Shown here in pieces: positions 34,862 to 47,894 of a DNA stretch of 64,000 nt. Source of the DNA: Catellatospora sp. TT07R-123. Lineage in GTDB: Bacteria > Actinomycetota > Actinomycetes > Mycobacteriales > Micromonosporaceae. Below the pieces are notes generated by a model, which did no database searches, had not been told where the DNA came from, and saw nothing but the letters and a program-made list of their open reading frames with translations. Location: positions 4,526,001 to 4,590,000 of the forward strand of contig NZ_BNEM01000001.1 of assembly GCF_018327705.1 (NCBI RefSeq). The letters are read 5' to 3'. The position numbers and the translations under genes are program-made. Each line of letters starts with the position of its first letter. Within the stretch, counting starts at the first letter, position 1.

Positions 34862-35602
34862 TCAGTCCCGCTCGGCCAGCGTGATCTCGATGCCGCCGAC
34901 CAGGTCGGCGCAGACGTTGTAGATGAAGGCGGACAGGGTCGCCAGCGCGGTGAACAGCACCACGTTGATCGCGCCCAGAATGGCCGAGGTCCCGATCACG
35001 CCGCTGGCGCTGATGCGGAACGCACCGCCGCTGCCGTTGGACGTGAAGAGGTCGGCCAGGGTGCCGTTCAGCGAGTTGAACACACCCATGGCGTCCAGGG
35101 CCAGGTAGAGCACCGACGTCGCCACCACGATGACGACGAGCAGCACGAACGACACCGCGAAGGAGAACTTCATCACCGACCACGGGTCGATCCGCTTGAT
35201 GCTCAGCCGGGCTCTGCGCGGCCCGCGCGAGGCGGACGCGCCGGCGCTGGAACGCGCGGCCCGCACCGCTTCGGTGACCCGAACGGCCCCGGCGCTGGCG
35301 CTGCTGACCACCGACCGCAGGGTCGACGAGCCGGCCGCGGCCCGGCCGGTCGCCGCACCCGGGCGCTCGGCACCGGTGGCGGGTTCGCCGTCCGGCACCG
35401 GCATGCCCGCCGGACGCGTGTACGTGGCAGCACCGCTGCTACCAGCCTGGTCCTGGGCCGGGGTCGGCTCGGACTGATCTGCGGGGACTGTCGCGCGGCC
35501 TACGGCCGCCCGGCCGGTCGCCGAAGCGGCCTCGCCGCCGTCCTTCTCGACCGGGTTCGCCGGAGCCCCCGCGGCACCCGACATCGCCTGTGTCTCCGTC
35601 AT
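34862..35602 (-). CDS. DUF3566 membrane protein of the gyr operon
   Basis: The 246-residue product has a ~140-residue Ala/Pro/Gly-rich disordered N-terminus and a C-terminal DUF3566 domain (about 145-243) with a transmembrane helix after K-R-I-D-P-W-S-V-M-K-F and a second hydrophobic stretch in F-T-A-L-A-T-L-S-A-F-I-Y-N. It starts 3 bp after the gyrA stop and is co-transcribed; this matches the conserved gene after gyrA in actinobacteria (Rv0007 in M. tuberculosis). The function is unknown. Confidence 0.92.
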   Translation of the reverse strand: MTETQAMSGAAGAPANPVEKDGGEAASATGRAAVGRATVPADQSEPTPAQDQAGSSGAATYTRPAGMPVPDGEPATGAERPGAATGRAAAGSSTLRSVVSSASAGAVRVTEAVRAARSSAGASASRGPRRARLSIKRIDPWSVMKFSFAVSFVLLVVIVVATSVLYLALDAMGVFNSLNGTLADLFTSNGSGGAFRISASGVIGTSAILGAINVVLFTALATLSAFIYNVCADLVGGIEITLAERD

Positions 35603-35605
35603 GCA

Positions 35606-38110
35606 CTAGTCCTGTTCGTCCGGCTCATCGGCATTGCGGGCAATGGCGACGAGGGTTACGCCTTCTGGGAGGTCCATCAGCTTGACACCCATTGTGTTCC
35701 GATCGCGCGTCCGCCGCACGGGCTTCACCGGAGTTCGGATAACTCCGCCGTTGCTCGTGATAGCGAAGAGCTCGTCTTCCGGGCTGATAACGACCGCACC
35801 CACCAGTCCGCCACGGCGTTCGGTGATCTTTGCGGTCAGTACGCCCTTACCGCCCCGGCCCTGCACCGGGTACTCGTCGATCGGGGTGCGCTTGGCGTAG
35901 CCCCCGTTGGTGGCCACGAGGACATCCAACACGTCCATGCCGTCGCGTACCACCTCCATCGCGAGCAGTTCGTCGCCGTCGCCGAAGCGCATGCCGATGA
36001 CGCCCGAGGTCGCCCGGCCCATCGGGCGCAGCGCCTCGTCGGTGGCGTTGAAGCGGATCGCCTGCGCCTGCTTGCTGACCAGGAGCAGATCGTCCTCCGC
36101 CGCGAGCAGGGCCGCGCCGACGAGCTCGTCGTCGTCGCGCAGGTTGATCGCGATGATGCCGCCGCTGCGGTTGGAGTCGAACTCCCCCAGCGCGGTCTTC
36201 TTGACCAGACCGTTCTTGGTGGCGAGCACGAGGTACGGCGCGACCTCGTAGTCGGCGATCTCGATCACCTGGGCGATCGACTCGTCCGGCTGGAAGGCGA
36301 GCAGGTTGGCCACGTGCTGGCCCTTGGCCACCCGGGAGGCCTCGGGGAACTCGTACGCCTTGGCGCGGTAGACGCGGCCCTTGTTCGTGAAGAACAGGAT
36401 CCAGTCGTGCGTCGAGCAGACGAAGAAGTGGCTGACGATGTCGTCCTGCCGCAGCGTCGCCCCGGACACGCCCTTGCCGCCGCGCTTCTGCGAGCGATAG
36501 AGGTCAACCTTTGTCCGTTTGGCGTACCCGGTTCGGGTGATGGTGACGACGACGTCCTCGCGGGCGATGAGGTCCTCCATGGAGACCTCGCCGTCGAACG
36601 GGATGATCTTCGTCCGCCGCTCGTCGCCCCACTTGGCGACGATGTCGCCCAGCTCCTCGGAGATGATCCGGCGCTGGCGGTCCGGCCTGGCCAGGATGTC
36701 CTTGAGGTCGGCGATGTCGATCTCGATCCGGGCGAGCTCGTCGATGATCTTCTGACGCTCCAGTGCGGCCAGTCGGCGCAGCTGCATGTCGAGGATCGCG
36801 GTCGCCTGGATCTCGTCGACGTCGAGCAGCTGCATCAGGCCGGTCTTGGACTCCTCCGCGCTCGGCGCGCGGCGGATGAGGGCGATGACCTCGTCCAGCA
36901 TGTCCAGCGCCTTGACCAGACCGCGCAGGATGTGGGCCCGCTCCTCGGCCTTGCGCAGGCGGTAAGCCGTCCGGCGCTGGATGACCTCGATCTGGTGCGT
37001 GACGTAGTGCAGCAGGAACTGGGCCAGGTTCAGCGTGCGCGGCACGCCGTCGACCAGGGCCAGCATGTTGGCGCCGAAGGTCTCCTGCAGCTGGGTGTGC
37101 TTGTAGAGGTTGTTCAGCACCACCTTGGCGACGGCGTCGCGCTTGAGCACGAGCACCAGCCGCATGCCGGTACGGCCCGAGGACTCGTCGCGGATGTCGG
37201 CGATGCCGGCGAGCTTGCCCTCCTTGACCAGGTCGGCGACGCGCTCGGCGAGGTTGTCCGGGTTGACCTGGTAGGGCAGCTCGGTGACGACCAGGCAGGC
37301 GCGGCCCTTCTTGTCCTCCTCGACCTCGACCACGGCCCGCATGCGGATCGAGCCGCGGCCGGTGCGGTAGGCCTCCTCGATCGCCGCGGTGCCCACGATC
37401 AGACCCCGGGTCGGGAAGTCCGGGCCCTTGACGATCCGGATGGCCTCGTCCAGGACGGTGGCCTCGTCGGCCTCCGGGTTCTCCAGGCACCACTGCACGG
37501 CCTGGGCGATCTCGCGCAGGTTGTGCGGCGGGATCTTGGTGGCCATACCGACGGCGATGCCCTCAGAACCGTTGACCAGCAGGTTCGGGAAGCGCGACGG
37601 CAGGATCGTCGGCTCCTGGTTGCGGCCGTCGTAGTTCGGGATGAACTCGACCGTGTCCTCGTCGATGTCGCGCAGCAGCTCCATCGCCAGCGGGAACAGG
37701 CGGCACTCGGTGTATCGCATGGCGGCCGCGGGGTCGTTGCCCGGCGAGCCGAAGTTGCCGTTGCCGTCGATCAGCGGGTAGCGCAGCGACCAGGGCTGGG
37801 CCATACGCACCAGCGAGTCGTAGATCGCGGTGTCGCCGTGCGGGTGGTAGTTGCCCATCACCTCGCCGACGACGCGGGCGCACTTGAAGTAGCCGCGGTC
37901 GGGGCGGAAGCCGCCGTCGTACATCGCGTAGAGGATCTTGCGGTGCACCGGCTTGAGGCCGTCGCGCACGTCCGGCAGGGCGCGGCCGACGATGACGCTC
38001 ATCGCGTAGTCGAGGTACGACCGCTGCATCTCCACCTCGAGCCCGACGGGCTCGATACGGCCGTGCACGCCGAAGTCCTCTTCCGGCCGGAGGTCGGGAG
38101 TCTCGCTCAC
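35606..38110 (-). CDS. gyrA: DNA gyrase subunit A
   Basis: The 834-residue protein has the GyrA breakage-reunion domain, with A-A-M-R-Y-T-E-C-R carrying the catalytic Tyr near residue 131, and the C-terminal six-bladed DNA-wrapping domain containing the GyrA box Q-K-R-G-G-K-G. The quinolone region reads [10 protein letters not shown], with Thr where E. coli has Ser83 and an intact Asp87 equivalent. With GyrB it introduces negative supercoils. It starts with GTG 38110 and is separated from gyrB by 146 bp holding a hairpin with DnaA boxes. Confidence 0.98.
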   Translation of the reverse strand: MSETPDLRPEEDFGVHGRIEPVGLEVEMQRSYLDYAMSVIVGRALPDVRDGLKPVHRKILYAMYDGGFRPDRGYFKCARVVGEVMGNYHPHGDTAIYDSLVRMAQPWSLRYPLIDGNGNFGSPGNDPAAAMRYTECRLFPLAMELLRDIDEDTVEFIPNYDGRNQEPTILPSRFPNLLVNGSEGIAVGMATKIPPHNLREIAQAVQWCLENPEADEATVLDEAIRIVKGPDFPTRGLIVGTAAIEEAYRTGRGSIRMRAVVEVEEDKKGRACLVVTELPYQVNPDNLAERVADLVKEGKLAGIADIRDESSGRTGMRLVLVLKRDAVAKVVLNNLYKHTQLQETFGANMLALVDGVPRTLNLAQFLLHYVTHQIEVIQRRTAYRLRKAEERAHILRGLVKALDMLDEVIALIRRAPSAEESKTGLMQLLDVDEIQATAILDMQLRRLAALERQKIIDELARIEIDIADLKDILARPDRQRRIISEELGDIVAKWGDERRTKIIPFDGEVSMEDLIAREDVVVTITRTGYAKRTKVDLYRSQKRGGKGVSGATLRQDDIVSHFFVCSTHDWILFFTNKGRVYRAKAYEFPEASRVAKGQHVANLLAFQPDESIAQVIEIADYEVAPYLVLATKNGLVKKTALGEFDSNRSGGIIAINLRDDDELVGAALLAAEDDLLLVSKQAQAIRFNATDEALRPMGRATSGVIGMRFGDGDELLAMEVVRDGMDVLDVLVATNGGYAKRTPIDEYPVQGRGGKGVLTAKITERRGGLVGAVVISPEDELFAITSNGGVIRTPVKPVRRTRDRNTMGVKLMDLPEGVTLVAIARNADEPDEQD

Positions 38111-38147
38111 TGTCTAGAACTCTTTCCCACGTCTATAGCTGAGAAGC

Positions 38148-38212
38148 TGTGGATAACACTGTGGATCAGTGGCCGTTCTGTGGATAAACATGCTGTTTAC
38201 CCACAGAACGGC
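38148..38212. promoter_or_regulatory. gyrB-gyrA intergenic hairpin with DnaA boxes
   Basis: TGTGGATAA, a perfect DnaA box, occurs at 38148-38156 and 38179-38187, with TTACCCACA (8/9) at 38198-38206. The last two form the arms of a 19-bp hairpin (38172-38190 / 38194-38212, one mismatch, 3-nt loop TGC). It could terminate or attenuate gyrB transcripts and bind DnaA. Confidence 0.75.
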
Positions 38213-38256
38213 AGTTCGCCTATCAGATGTCCAGACTGTGCTTTTCGTTCCTGGAC

Positions 38257-40715
<2,459 letters not shown>

Positions 40716-41270
40716 ATGGGGCTGGACAACGTCGCCGTGCAGTGGCCGCGCACCGGTCGGTTCTACGACCCGGTCGCACCCGCGGAATTCGTCGACTTCG
40801 CCGAGCTGGCCGAGCAGCCGACCACGGCCGCGCCCACCGCGGCGCTGGCGGGGCACATAGCCCGCACCGGCACGGTCCGCGCCACCGCGTACACCGAGGT
40901 GATCGACCTGCTGCTGGGCCTGAAGGGTGTGCTCTACGCCACAGAGGCGGCGGAGGAGGACGAGGACCCGGTCATCGATCCGGACGGCTGCGCCTGGATC
41001 GCCGGCGGCCTGGAGAAGTTCGTCGCCGGGCACACCCCGCACGGTGAGGCGGTGACCTTCGACAGCGTCGCCGCGGTGCTGCGGGCCGCCCTGGCCGACT
41101 CGCGCCTGCCCGAGCAGCAGCTTCGCTGGCTCGAACAGCGGCTCGACACCCTGCGCGAGGAGACCGACGGCGACCCGCAGTGGAGCTTCCCGCTGTCGGA
41201 GTTCGCGGTGCTGGCCCAGTTCTACCGCCGCTGCGCCGACCGCGGCTTCGCCGTCTACGCCGAGTCCTGA
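40716..41270 (+). CDS. Hypothetical protein, 184 aa
   Basis: The product is acidic and mostly helical, with no signal peptide, membrane segment or known motif; a D-E-D-P-V-I-D-P-D-G loop lies near residue 90 and a W-x-F-P-L-S-E-F segment near 155. I do not recognise the family. It is the only plus-strand gene between gyrB and recF, diverging from gyrB, and its 3' end overlaps the convergent TIMP-like gene by 16 bp. Confidence 0.75.
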   Translation: MGLDNVAVQWPRTGRFYDPVAPAEFVDFAELAEQPTTAAPTAALAGHIARTGTVRATAYTEVIDLLLGLKGVLYATEAAEEDEDPVIDPDGCAWIAGGLEKFVAGHTPHGEAVTFDSVAAVLRAALADSRLPEQQLRWLEQRLDTLREETDGDPQWSFPLSEFAVLAQFYRRCADRGFAVYAES

Positions 41271-41782
41271 TCCTCCTGCCGCTGTGCCGCCGGTCCACGC
41301 CGGCGGCGCAGCAGCAGCCAGGCCGTCAGCGCCACGATCAGGACACCGGCCCCGGTCGCCGTCAGCACGCCGTACGGCACGTCCGAGGCGAGCGGCACCT
41401 CCGGCGCCGGACCGAGCAGCTGGTTGCCCGCGCACAGATCCGTGTGCCCGTCCTGGCTGAAGACGAGGTACCGGTTCCCCTCGACGAAGTCGAAGCCGCA
41501 GCTGGGCCCCTCGACCGAGGTCCGGATCTCCACCTCGTCACCGGCTGTGCCCTTGGTCACCGACTCCACCTTGAGCCGGGCGACGAGTTCACCCGAGCCG
41601 TCGTTGAGCAACGGCCGGTCGACGTCCACGACGACACCCATGAAGGCCAGATCGGCCCACTCCAGCGACCGGGTCGCGTTCGGCTCCGCGCAGCTGCACG
41701 CGCACGCGGTGCTGGTCGGCCCCAGCACCAGGACCGTGGCCGTCGTCAGAAGGACGGCCAGACTCCCCCATAGTTTCCGCAT
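41255..41782 (-). CDS. Secreted TIMP/NTR-like protein with C-terminal anchor
   Basis: The 175-residue product has a signal peptide (about 1-27) directly followed by C-A-C-S-C, a cluster that begins TIMP-like (netrin-like) domains, then a beta-rich core with V-V-D-V-D, E-I-R-T-S-V and a C-x-F-D-F motif, a Cys near 116, and a C-terminal transmembrane helix (about 136-158) with a basic tail. TIMP-like domains inhibit metalloproteases in animals; bacterial members are uncharacterised. The family call rests on the Cys pattern and layout and is moderate. Confidence 0.7.
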   Translation of the reverse strand: MRKLWGSLAVLLTTATVLVLGPTSTACACSCAEPNATRSLEWADLAFMGVVVDVDRPLLNDGSGELVARLKVESVTKGTAGDEVEIRTSVEGPSCGFDFVEGNRYLVFSQDGHTDLCAGNQLLGPAPEVPLASDVPYGVLTATGAGVLIVALTAWLLLRRRRGPAAQRQEDQDSA

Positions 41783-41819
41783 GGCCTTCTGACCCCCGGC
41801 CCGGCTGCCGGGTTCCCGC

Positions 41820-42347
41820 TCAGCCGTAGGTGTCGCCCGGACCCGAGCCGCGGACGCGTTTGCGCCCGTGCGACCAGGACGGCGCGGCCGGGCCGTGGAT
41901 GTGCAGCTTGGTGACGACGTTGTGCCCGACGACCCCGGCGACCCGGCCCAGGATCGTGCGCGCCAGCAGGCGCAGCTGGGTGGCCCAGGCCGTGGACTCG
42001 GCCTCGACGGTCAGCTCGCCGTTCTCCAGCTTCACCGGCCGGCTGTGCGCGGCGATGTCCGGGCCGACGACCTTCTCCCACTCGCCGAACACCGTCGCCT
42101 CGGCGGTCGGCCGCTGCCAGCCCCGCTGCTTCATCAGCCTGGCCAGCACGTCGCCCAGCTTGGCCGGGTCGCGCGGATCGGGTCCGGGGCCCGAGTAGCC
42201 GCGCGGGCGGTAGCGGCGGTTGGTGTCCGGCTGCGCGGTGGCCGCCTCGGCCCGCGCGGCGCGCTTCTTGAGCGCCGCGTCGAGCGCGGCCCGGGCCAGC
42301 TGCGGGCCCGCGGCCTCCGGCTTGTTCGGGGGTACGGACTCAGACAC
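41820..42347 (-). CDS. dciA: DciA-family (DUF721) replication protein
   Basis: GTG 42347 follows GGGGGAGGTGGAGC and overlaps the recF stop (GTGTCTGA), showing translational coupling. The 175-residue product has a disordered N-terminus with an Arg/Tyr patch and a C-terminal DUF721 domain (about 70-160: [24 protein letters not shown]). DciA loads or activates the DnaB helicase in bacteria without DnaC. Its place after recF is the standard actinobacterial arrangement. Confidence 0.9.
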   Translation of the reverse strand: MSESVPPNKPEAAGPQLARAALDAALKKRAARAEAATAQPDTNRRYRPRGYSGPGPDPRDPAKLGDVLARLMKQRGWQRPTAEATVFGEWEKVVGPDIAAHSRPVKLENGELTVEAESTAWATQLRLLARTILGRVAGVVGHNVVTKLHIHGPAAPSWSHGRKRVRGSGPGDTYG

Positions 42348-43443
42348 GCTCCACCTCCCCCAGCTCCACCCGGAATCGTGCCCCACGCAGCGTCGCGGGC
42401 ACATCAGCCTCCACGGCACAGGTGACGATCACCTGGGCGGCGTCGCCGATCAGCGTGGCCAGCCGCTCCCGGCGGCCCGAGTCCAGCTCGGCGAAGACGT
42501 CGTCGAGCACCAGCACGGGCTCGATCCCGTCGGCGCGCAGCAGGCTGTACCCGGCCAGCCGCATCGCCAGCGCGTACGACCAGGACTCGCCGTGGCTGGC
42601 GTAGCCCTTCACCGGCAGGTCGCCCAGGCGCAGCACCAGGTCGTCGCGATGCGGCCCGGCCAGCGTGGTCCCCCGGGCGACCTCGTCCGAGCGCACCTCG
42701 GCCAGCGCCGCCAGCAGCGCCTCCGGGGTCGGCTCGGCCACGGACCCGCGGTACTCCGCCGCCGCCTTGCCCGTCCCCGCGCTCACCTGCTGGTAGGCGT
42801 CCTCCAGATACGGCGCGAGCTGCTCGACCAGGGCGAGCCGGGCCCGCAGCAGCTGGGCGCCGTGCTCGGCCAGGTGGGTGTCCCACACCTCCAGGGTGCT
42901 CAGGTCGCCGCCCTGCCGGGTCACCTTGCGCGTCAGGTACGCCGTGCGCAGCAGGGCGTTGCGCTGCTTGAGCACCCGCTCGTAGTCGGCCCGTACCGCG
43001 GCGAACCGGGGCTGCCGGGCCACCAGCAGGTCGTCGAGGTAGCGGCGGCGCTGCTCCGGGTCGCCCCGGACCAGGGAGAGATCCTCGGGGGCGAACAGCA
43101 CCAGGCGCAGCGCGCCCAGGATGTCGCGCGGGCGGCGGGCCGGGGAGCGTCCCAGCCGGGCCCGGTTGGCCCGGCCGGGGATGATCTCCAGCTCGGCCAG
43201 CAGCTCGCGGCGGTCGTGCACGATCGCGCACCGGATCACACCGGTGCTCGCGCCGACCCGGACCAGCGGCGCGTCGGTGGAGACGCGGTGGCTGGACAGG
43301 GTCGCGATGTAGCCCAGCGCCTCGACGAGGTTGGTCTTGCCGACGCCGTTGGGGCCGATCAGCACGTTCGGTCCGGGCTCGAGGTCGACGCCCACCCGCG
43401 CGTACGAGCGGACGTCGACGAGTTCGAGCCTGCGGACGTACAC
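42340..43443 (-). CDS. recF: DNA repair ATPase RecF
   Basis: The 367-residue SMC-like ATPase has Walker [10 protein letters not shown] at about 30-38, the [10 protein letters not shown] region, the signature [12 protein letters not shown] and Walker [12 protein letters not shown]. RecF loads RecA at single-strand gaps with RecO and RecR. It lies between gnd and dciA, overlapping the latter by 8 bp. Confidence 0.97.
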   Translation of the reverse strand: MYVRRLELVDVRSYARVGVDLEPGPNVLIGPNGVGKTNLVEALGYIATLSSHRVSTDAPLVRVGASTGVIRCAIVHDRRELLAELEIIPGRANRARLGRSPARRPRDILGALRLVLFAPEDLSLVRGDPEQRRRYLDDLLVARQPRFAAVRADYERVLKQRNALLRTAYLTRKVTRQGGDLSTLEVWDTHLAEHGAQLLRARLALVEQLAPYLEDAYQQVSAGTGKAAAEYRGSVAEPTPEALLAALAEVRSDEVARGTTLAGPHRDDLVLRLGDLPVKGYASHGESWSYALAMRLAGYSLLRADGIEPVLVLDDVFAELDSGRRERLATLIGDAAQVIVTCAVEADVPATLRGARFRVELGEVERV

Positions 43444-43450
43444 GCCAGAC

Positions 43451-44341
43451 TCAGCCGGCGGGCGTGGTGTCGGCGGCGTGCACGGCGTGCCCGCCGAACT
43501 GGTTGCGCAGCGCGGCGATCGCCTTCATCGCGGGCGAGTCGTCCTGGCGGGACTCGAACCGGGTGAACAGCGCCGCCGAGATCACGTGCAGCGGCACGGC
43601 GAGGCGGATCGCCTCCTCGACGGTCCAGCGGCCCTCGCCGGTGTCGTCGGCATAGCCCTTGATCTTGTCCAGGTGCGGGTCGGCCTCCAGCGCCGCGTCC
43701 ATGAGGTCGAGCAGCCACGACTTGACCACGGTGCCCTCACGCCACGACTTGAACACGCCGGGCACGTTGGTGACGAGCTCGGACGCCTCCAGCAGCTCGT
43801 AGCCCTCGGCGTAGGCGTGCATCAGGCCGTACTCGATGCCGTTGTGCACCATCTTGGCGTAGTGGCCGGCGCCGACCGGGCCGGCGTGCACGAAGCCGAA
43901 CTCGCCCGCGGGCTTGAGCGCCTCGAAGACCGGCATCAGCCGGGCGACGTGCTCCTCGGAGCCGCCGGCCATCAGGCCGTAGCCGTACTCCTTGCCCCAG
44001 ACGCCGCCGGAGACGCCGACGTCGACGTACCCGATGTTCTTCGGCGCCAGGCGCTCGGCGCGCGGGCCGTCGGAGCTGAATCGCGAGTTGCCGCCGTCGA
44101 TGATGATGTCGCCGGGGCTGAGCAGCCCCGCCAGCTCGTCGATCACCGGCTCGGTGACCGCGACGGGCACCATCACCCACACCGCGCGCGGCGCCTGAAG
44201 CTTCGCGACGAGGTCGGCGAGGCTCTCGGCGTCCGAGATCTGCGGGTTGTGGTCGTACCCGACGACGTCGTGACCGGCCTCGGTGAGGCGGTCACGCATG
44301 TTGCCGCCCATCCGGCCCAGTCCGACAAGTCCGAGCTGCAT
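43451..44341 (-). CDS. gnd: 6-phosphogluconate dehydrogenase (short form)
   Basis: The 296-residue protein begins with the nucleotide-binding [12 protein letters not shown] motif, has D-G-G-N-S-R-F, the V-S-G-G-V-W-G substrate loop and [14 protein letters not shown] with the catalytic Lys. It oxidatively decarboxylates 6-phosphogluconate to ribulose 5-phosphate, making NAD(P)H. This is the ~300-residue YqeC/GntZ-like class. Its location between dnaN and recF is conserved in actinomycetes. Confidence 0.95.
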   Translation of the reverse strand: MQLGLVGLGRMGGNMRDRLTEAGHDVVGYDHNPQISDAESLADLVAKLQAPRAVWVMVPVAVTEPVIDELAGLLSPGDIIIDGGNSRFSSDGPRAERLAPKNIGYVDVGVSGGVWGKEYGYGLMAGGSEEHVARLMPVFEALKPAGEFGFVHAGPVGAGHYAKMVHNGIEYGLMHAYAEGYELLEASELVTNVPGVFKSWREGTVVKSWLLDLMDAALEADPHLDKIKGYADDTGEGRWTVEEAIRLAVPLHVISAALFTRFESRQDDSPAMKAIAALRNQFGGHAVHAADTTPAG

Positions 44342-44391
44342 GTCTTCCCCCTTGGTGCGGTTGGTGCTGGTGCCTTGTGCTTCCCGCTGTG

Positions 44392-45540
44392 TCAGCGGCC
44401 AACCCGGATCGGCATGATCAGGTAACGGAAACCGGAAATGACCGCACCGTCGTCGCCGGCGGGGGTGATCACAGCGGGCTTGAACGGGTCGTTGAACGAG
44501 AACACCGCCGTCGGCGCGCCGAGCGCCGCCAGGCCCTCGATGAGGTACTGCGGGTTGAACGCGATCGTCATCGCCTCGCCGGTGAACGTGGCGTCCATCG
44601 CCTCGCTCGCCCGGGCCTCCTCGGTGCCGCCGGCCTCGACCACGAGACCATCCTCACTGAAGCTCAGGCGGACCGGAGTCGCTTTCTCCGCTACGAGCGA
44701 CACGCGCTTGACGACCTCGACCAGCGAGGAGACGGCGACCCGGGCCTCGGAGGCGTAGCTGGGCGCGAACAGCGACCGCACCGGCGGGTACGACTGCCCG
44801 TCGAGCAGGCGGCTGGTGGTGCGCCGCGAGCCGCCGACCTTGGCGCTGCCCACGAAGCCGATCATGCCCTCACCGGCGCCGCCGCCGGCGAGCGCGATGG
44901 TCACGTCCCCGCCGGTCGGGCCGAGGGTCTTGGCCGTGTCGGCCAGGGTGCGCGCGGGCACCAAGGCGTTGACGTTGATGCTGTCGTCGTCCGGGGTCCA
45001 GGTGATCTCCCGGATGGCCAGCCGGTACCGGTCGGTGGCGAGCAGGGCCAGGGAGTCCCCGGTCAGCTCCAGCCGCACGCCGGTCATCATCGGCAGGGTC
45101 TCGTCGCGCCCGGCGGCGATGGCCACCTGGGCGACGGCGGAGGCGAACACCGCGGCGTCGACCCGGCCCGCGCTGGCGGGCAGCTCCGGCAGGGTCGGGT
45201 AGTCCTCGACCGGCATCGTCGGCAGGGTGAACCGCGCGCTGCCGCAGACCAGCTCCAGGTGCGCACCGACGGCGGCGATCTCGACCGGCTTGGCGGGCAG
45301 CGCCTTGGTGATCTCGGCGAGCAGGCGGCCGGAGACCAGGGTCGCACCGTCGGCGTCCGCCTGGACCTCGACGTCGACCTGGTTGGAGACCTCGTAGTCG
45401 AACCCGGAGACGTGCAGGCGGCCGTCGGCCACGCGCAGCATCACTCCGGCGAGCACCGGCACCGACGGGCGGCTGGGCAGGCTCTTGGCCGTCCACGCCA
45501 CGGCGTCGGCGAGCGCATCACGCTCCACTCGGAACTTCAT
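44392..45540 (-). CDS. dnaN: DNA polymerase III sliding clamp (beta)
   Basis: The 382-residue protein has the three-fold clamp repeat structure; recognisable segments are M-K-F-R-V-E-R-D-A-L at the start, E-D-Y-P-T-L-P-E-L-P at the end of domain 1, L-A-T-D-R-Y-R-L-A in domain 2 and the C-terminal Y-L-I-M-P-I-R. The dimer encircles DNA and tethers polymerase III. The 731-bp oriC interval separates it from dnaA upstream. Confidence 0.98.
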   Translation of the reverse strand: MKFRVERDALADAVAWTAKSLPSRPSVPVLAGVMLRVADGRLHVSGFDYEVSNQVDVEVQADADGATLVSGRLLAEITKALPAKPVEIAAVGAHLELVCGSARFTLPTMPVEDYPTLPELPASAGRVDAAVFASAVAQVAIAAGRDETLPMMTGVRLELTGDSLALLATDRYRLAIREITWTPDDDSINVNALVPARTLADTAKTLGPTGGDVTIALAGGGAGEGMIGFVGSAKVGGSRRTTSRLLDGQSYPPVRSLFAPSYASEARVAVSSLVEVVKRVSLVAEKATPVRLSFSEDGLVVEAGGTEEARASEAMDATFTGEAMTIAFNPQYLIEGLAALGAPTAVFSFNDPFKPAVITPAGDDGAVISGFRYLIMPIRVGR

Positions 45541-46271
45541 CTTCAGCCTCCATGGTCACGTTGATGCTGCCTTGCTGACCGGTAAAACCTTAGGTCCCTA
45601 CGGGCGATCTCTTCTCGCCGACCCCTGTGCACATCGAGGCCGTACGGCATCCACACCTGCCCGCTCCCCGATGATTGTTTGTTTTCTCTCTTAGAGATAA
45701 CTGACGTCTTCATCATCGGTGCTGTGGAAACTGTGGATTACCCCTGTATTCGCAGGTCAGAGCACCTGAGGGGGTGTGGAGGAGCGGTGGACAGCCGGTG
45801 GAAAACCGGCCGGTTTCTCCACAGGCGGCGACTCGTCCACCGGTTGTCCACCGGCGTCCACAGGTTATCCACCGTCAATCCCCAGGGTTTCTCCCCAAAC
45901 TGTGGACACCGGGCCGACCCGTCCTCCACAGCGATATCCACCGATCATGGCCCGCTGTCCACGGATCATGGGCGTGCGTCCACACGGCGTCCACACCCTT
46001 TCCACAGCAAGATTTTTGGGTCGAGTTTCGTCCACATGCGTCCACAGGCCGTCCACAACAAATCCACCGGGTTATCCACGGGGTTTTCCACCGTCGCTGT
46101 GGACAACGAAGCAGTGGTTCGACACGTTTCGATGCCGCAGCGATCATCCCCAGGCTGTGTACAACCGGTGGGGAAACATCGTCGCCGAGGGGTGTGACAC
46201 GGGGCCGCCCACAAGCCGGCGCCCCGCTCAGGCGGGTGCCTGAACGGGGCGCGGTGGAGAAGGAGGTGTCG
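45541..46271. other. oriC: Chromosomal replication origin (oriC)
   Basis: The 731-bp dnaN-dnaA gap is crowded with DnaA-box-like nonamers in both orientations. Near-perfect sites include TGTGGATTA (45732), TTCTCCACA (45815), TTGTCCACC (45844), TTATCCACC (45865), TGTGGACAC (45901) and TTATCCACG (46072); TGTGGACAA (46098-46106) is perfect. I count about 20 sites, many as GCGTCCACA. Dense weak boxes with few strong ones, between dnaA and dnaN, are typical of actinomycete oriC. An AT-rich tract lies at its dnaN side. Confidence 0.95.
45668..45719. other. AT-rich element bounded by inverted repeats, candidate unwinding site
   Basis: CCGATGAT (45668-45675) and ATCATCGG (45712-45719) bracket a T-rich stretch with TTGTTTGTTTTC and an internal TCTCT-CTT-AGAGA hairpin. 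It is the most AT-rich tract of oriC and directly precedes the DnaA boxes, so it is a plausible DNA unwinding element; this is inferred. Confidence 0.5.
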
Positions 46272-47894
46272 TCAGTTCTGCTTGATGCGGTTGGTCAGCT
46301 CCGCGATCTGGTTGTACAGCGAGCGGCGCTCCGCCATCTGCTGCCGGATCTTGCGGTCGGCGTGCATGACCGTGGTGTGGTCGCGGCCGCCGAACGCCTG
46401 CCCGATCCGGGGCAGCGACAGGTCGGTCAGCTCGCGGCACAGGTACATGGCCACCTGACGGGCGTTGACCAGGACACGCGAGCGCGAGTGCCCGCGCAGG
46501 TCCTCCAGGCTCACACCGAAGTACTCCGACGTCGACAGCATGATCTGGTCGGCGGTGATCTCCGGTGCCGCGTCGTCGGGGATGAAGTCGCGCAGCACCT
46601 CCTCGGCGATGGACAGCTTCACCTGCTCCCGGCTGAGGTTGGCGTACGCGGTGACCCGGATCAGCGCGCCCTCGAGCTCGCGGATCGAGTTCGACACCCG
46701 CGACGCGATGAACTCCAGCACGTCGGCCGGGGCGTGCAGCCGCTCCTGCGCCGCCTTCTTCTGCAGGATCGCGATGCGCGTCTCCAGGTCCGGCGGCTGG
46801 ATGTCGGCCAGCAGACCCCACTCGAAGCGCGTGCGCAGCCGGTCCTCCAGCGTCGACAGCGCCTTGGGCGAGCGGTCGGAGGTGATCACGATCTGCTTGT
46901 TGGCGTTGTGCAGGGTGTTGAAGGTGTGGAAGAACTCCTCCTGCGTCCGGTCCCGCTTCTCCAGGAACTGGATGTCGTCGATCAGGAGGATGTCGACGTC
47001 CCGGTAGCGCCGCTGGAAGGCGCTGGCCTTGTCGTCGCGGATCGAGTTGATGAAGTCGTTGGTGAACTCCTCGGTCGACACGTACCGGACGCTGCGGGCG
47101 TGGCCGAGCTCCTGGGCGTAGTGGCCGATGGCGTGCAGAAGGTGGGTCTTGCCCAGCCCGGACCCGCCGTAGATGAACAGCGGGTTGTAGGCCTTGGCCG
47201 GCGACTCGGCCACGGCCACCGAGGCGGCGTGGGCGAAGCGGTTCGAGGCGCCGATGACGAAGGTCTCGAACCGGTACTTCGGGTTGAGCTTGTTGCCGCC
47301 CGACTCCCACTGCGAGCCCGGCGTCGCGCCGGGGCGCCGCTCGTCGCGCATGGCGCCGAGGCCGCTGGAGCGCGGGTCGACCGGGCCGGTGCCGCGGCCG
47401 GGACCGGAGTCCGGCGGGCCGTCGCGGTCGGGCACGCGCATCGGCGCGGTGCGCACGGGCGCCGGGTCGGGATGGCGCGGCATCGGTACGCCGAACAGCG
47501 CGTCCTCGCCGTCTGCGGGCGGCGCGACGACCTGGTGCTCGACCGGTGCGGCCGGGAACGGCGCGGGCGGAGTGAACGGAGTGACCGCTGGGGCCGACGG
47601 GTACTCGGGTGCCGAGGCCGCCGGGGGGCGGCCACCGGACTCGTCGGGCGGCCGGATCTTCACGGCGACCTGGACCGGGCGGCCCATGATGCGCGACAGC
47701 GTGTCGGTGATCGCGGTGCGCAGCTTGTTCTCGATGACCTCGCGGATGAAGGCGTCCGGGACGCTCAGCAGGACGAGGTCGTCCACCACGGCGAGGGCCT
47801 GGGTCAGGCGCAGGTACGCCCGGTGCTGCGCCGAGACGATCTCGTCAGCGAGCTCGTCGGTGGCGGCCAGCCACACGGCGTTGAGGTCGCTCAC
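46272..47894 (-). CDS. dnaA: Chromosomal replication initiator DnaA
   Basis: The 540-residue protein has domain I (about 1-75), a long Pro/Ala-rich domain II (about 80-200), the AAA+ domain with Walker [10 protein letters not shown] and Walker [11 protein letters not shown], and domain IV with the DnaA signature [10 protein letters not shown]. It binds the DnaA boxes in oriC and melts the origin. The long domain II is usual in actinomycetes. DnaA boxes upstream of the gene (48051-48277) suggest autoregulation. Confidence 0.98.
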   Translation of the reverse strand: MSDLNAVWLAATDELADEIVSAQHRAYLRLTQALAVVDDLVLLSVPDAFIREVIENKLRTAITDTLSRIMGRPVQVAVKIRPPDESGGRPPAASAPEYPSAPAVTPFTPPAPFPAAPVEHQVVAPPADGEDALFGVPMPRHPDPAPVRTAPMRVPDRDGPPDSGPGRGTGPVDPRSSGLGAMRDERRPGATPGSQWESGGNKLNPKYRFETFVIGASNRFAHAASVAVAESPAKAYNPLFIYGGSGLGKTHLLHAIGHYAQELGHARSVRYVSTEEFTNDFINSIRDDKASAFQRRYRDVDILLIDDIQFLEKRDRTQEEFFHTFNTLHNANKQIVITSDRSPKALSTLEDRLRTRFEWGLLADIQPPDLETRIAILQKKAAQERLHAPADVLEFIASRVSNSIRELEGALIRVTAYANLSREQVKLSIAEEVLRDFIPDDAAPEITADQIMLSTSEYFGVSLEDLRGHSRSRVLVNARQVAMYLCRELTDLSLPRIGQAFGGRDHTTVMHADRKIRQQMAERRSLYNQIAELTNRIKQN

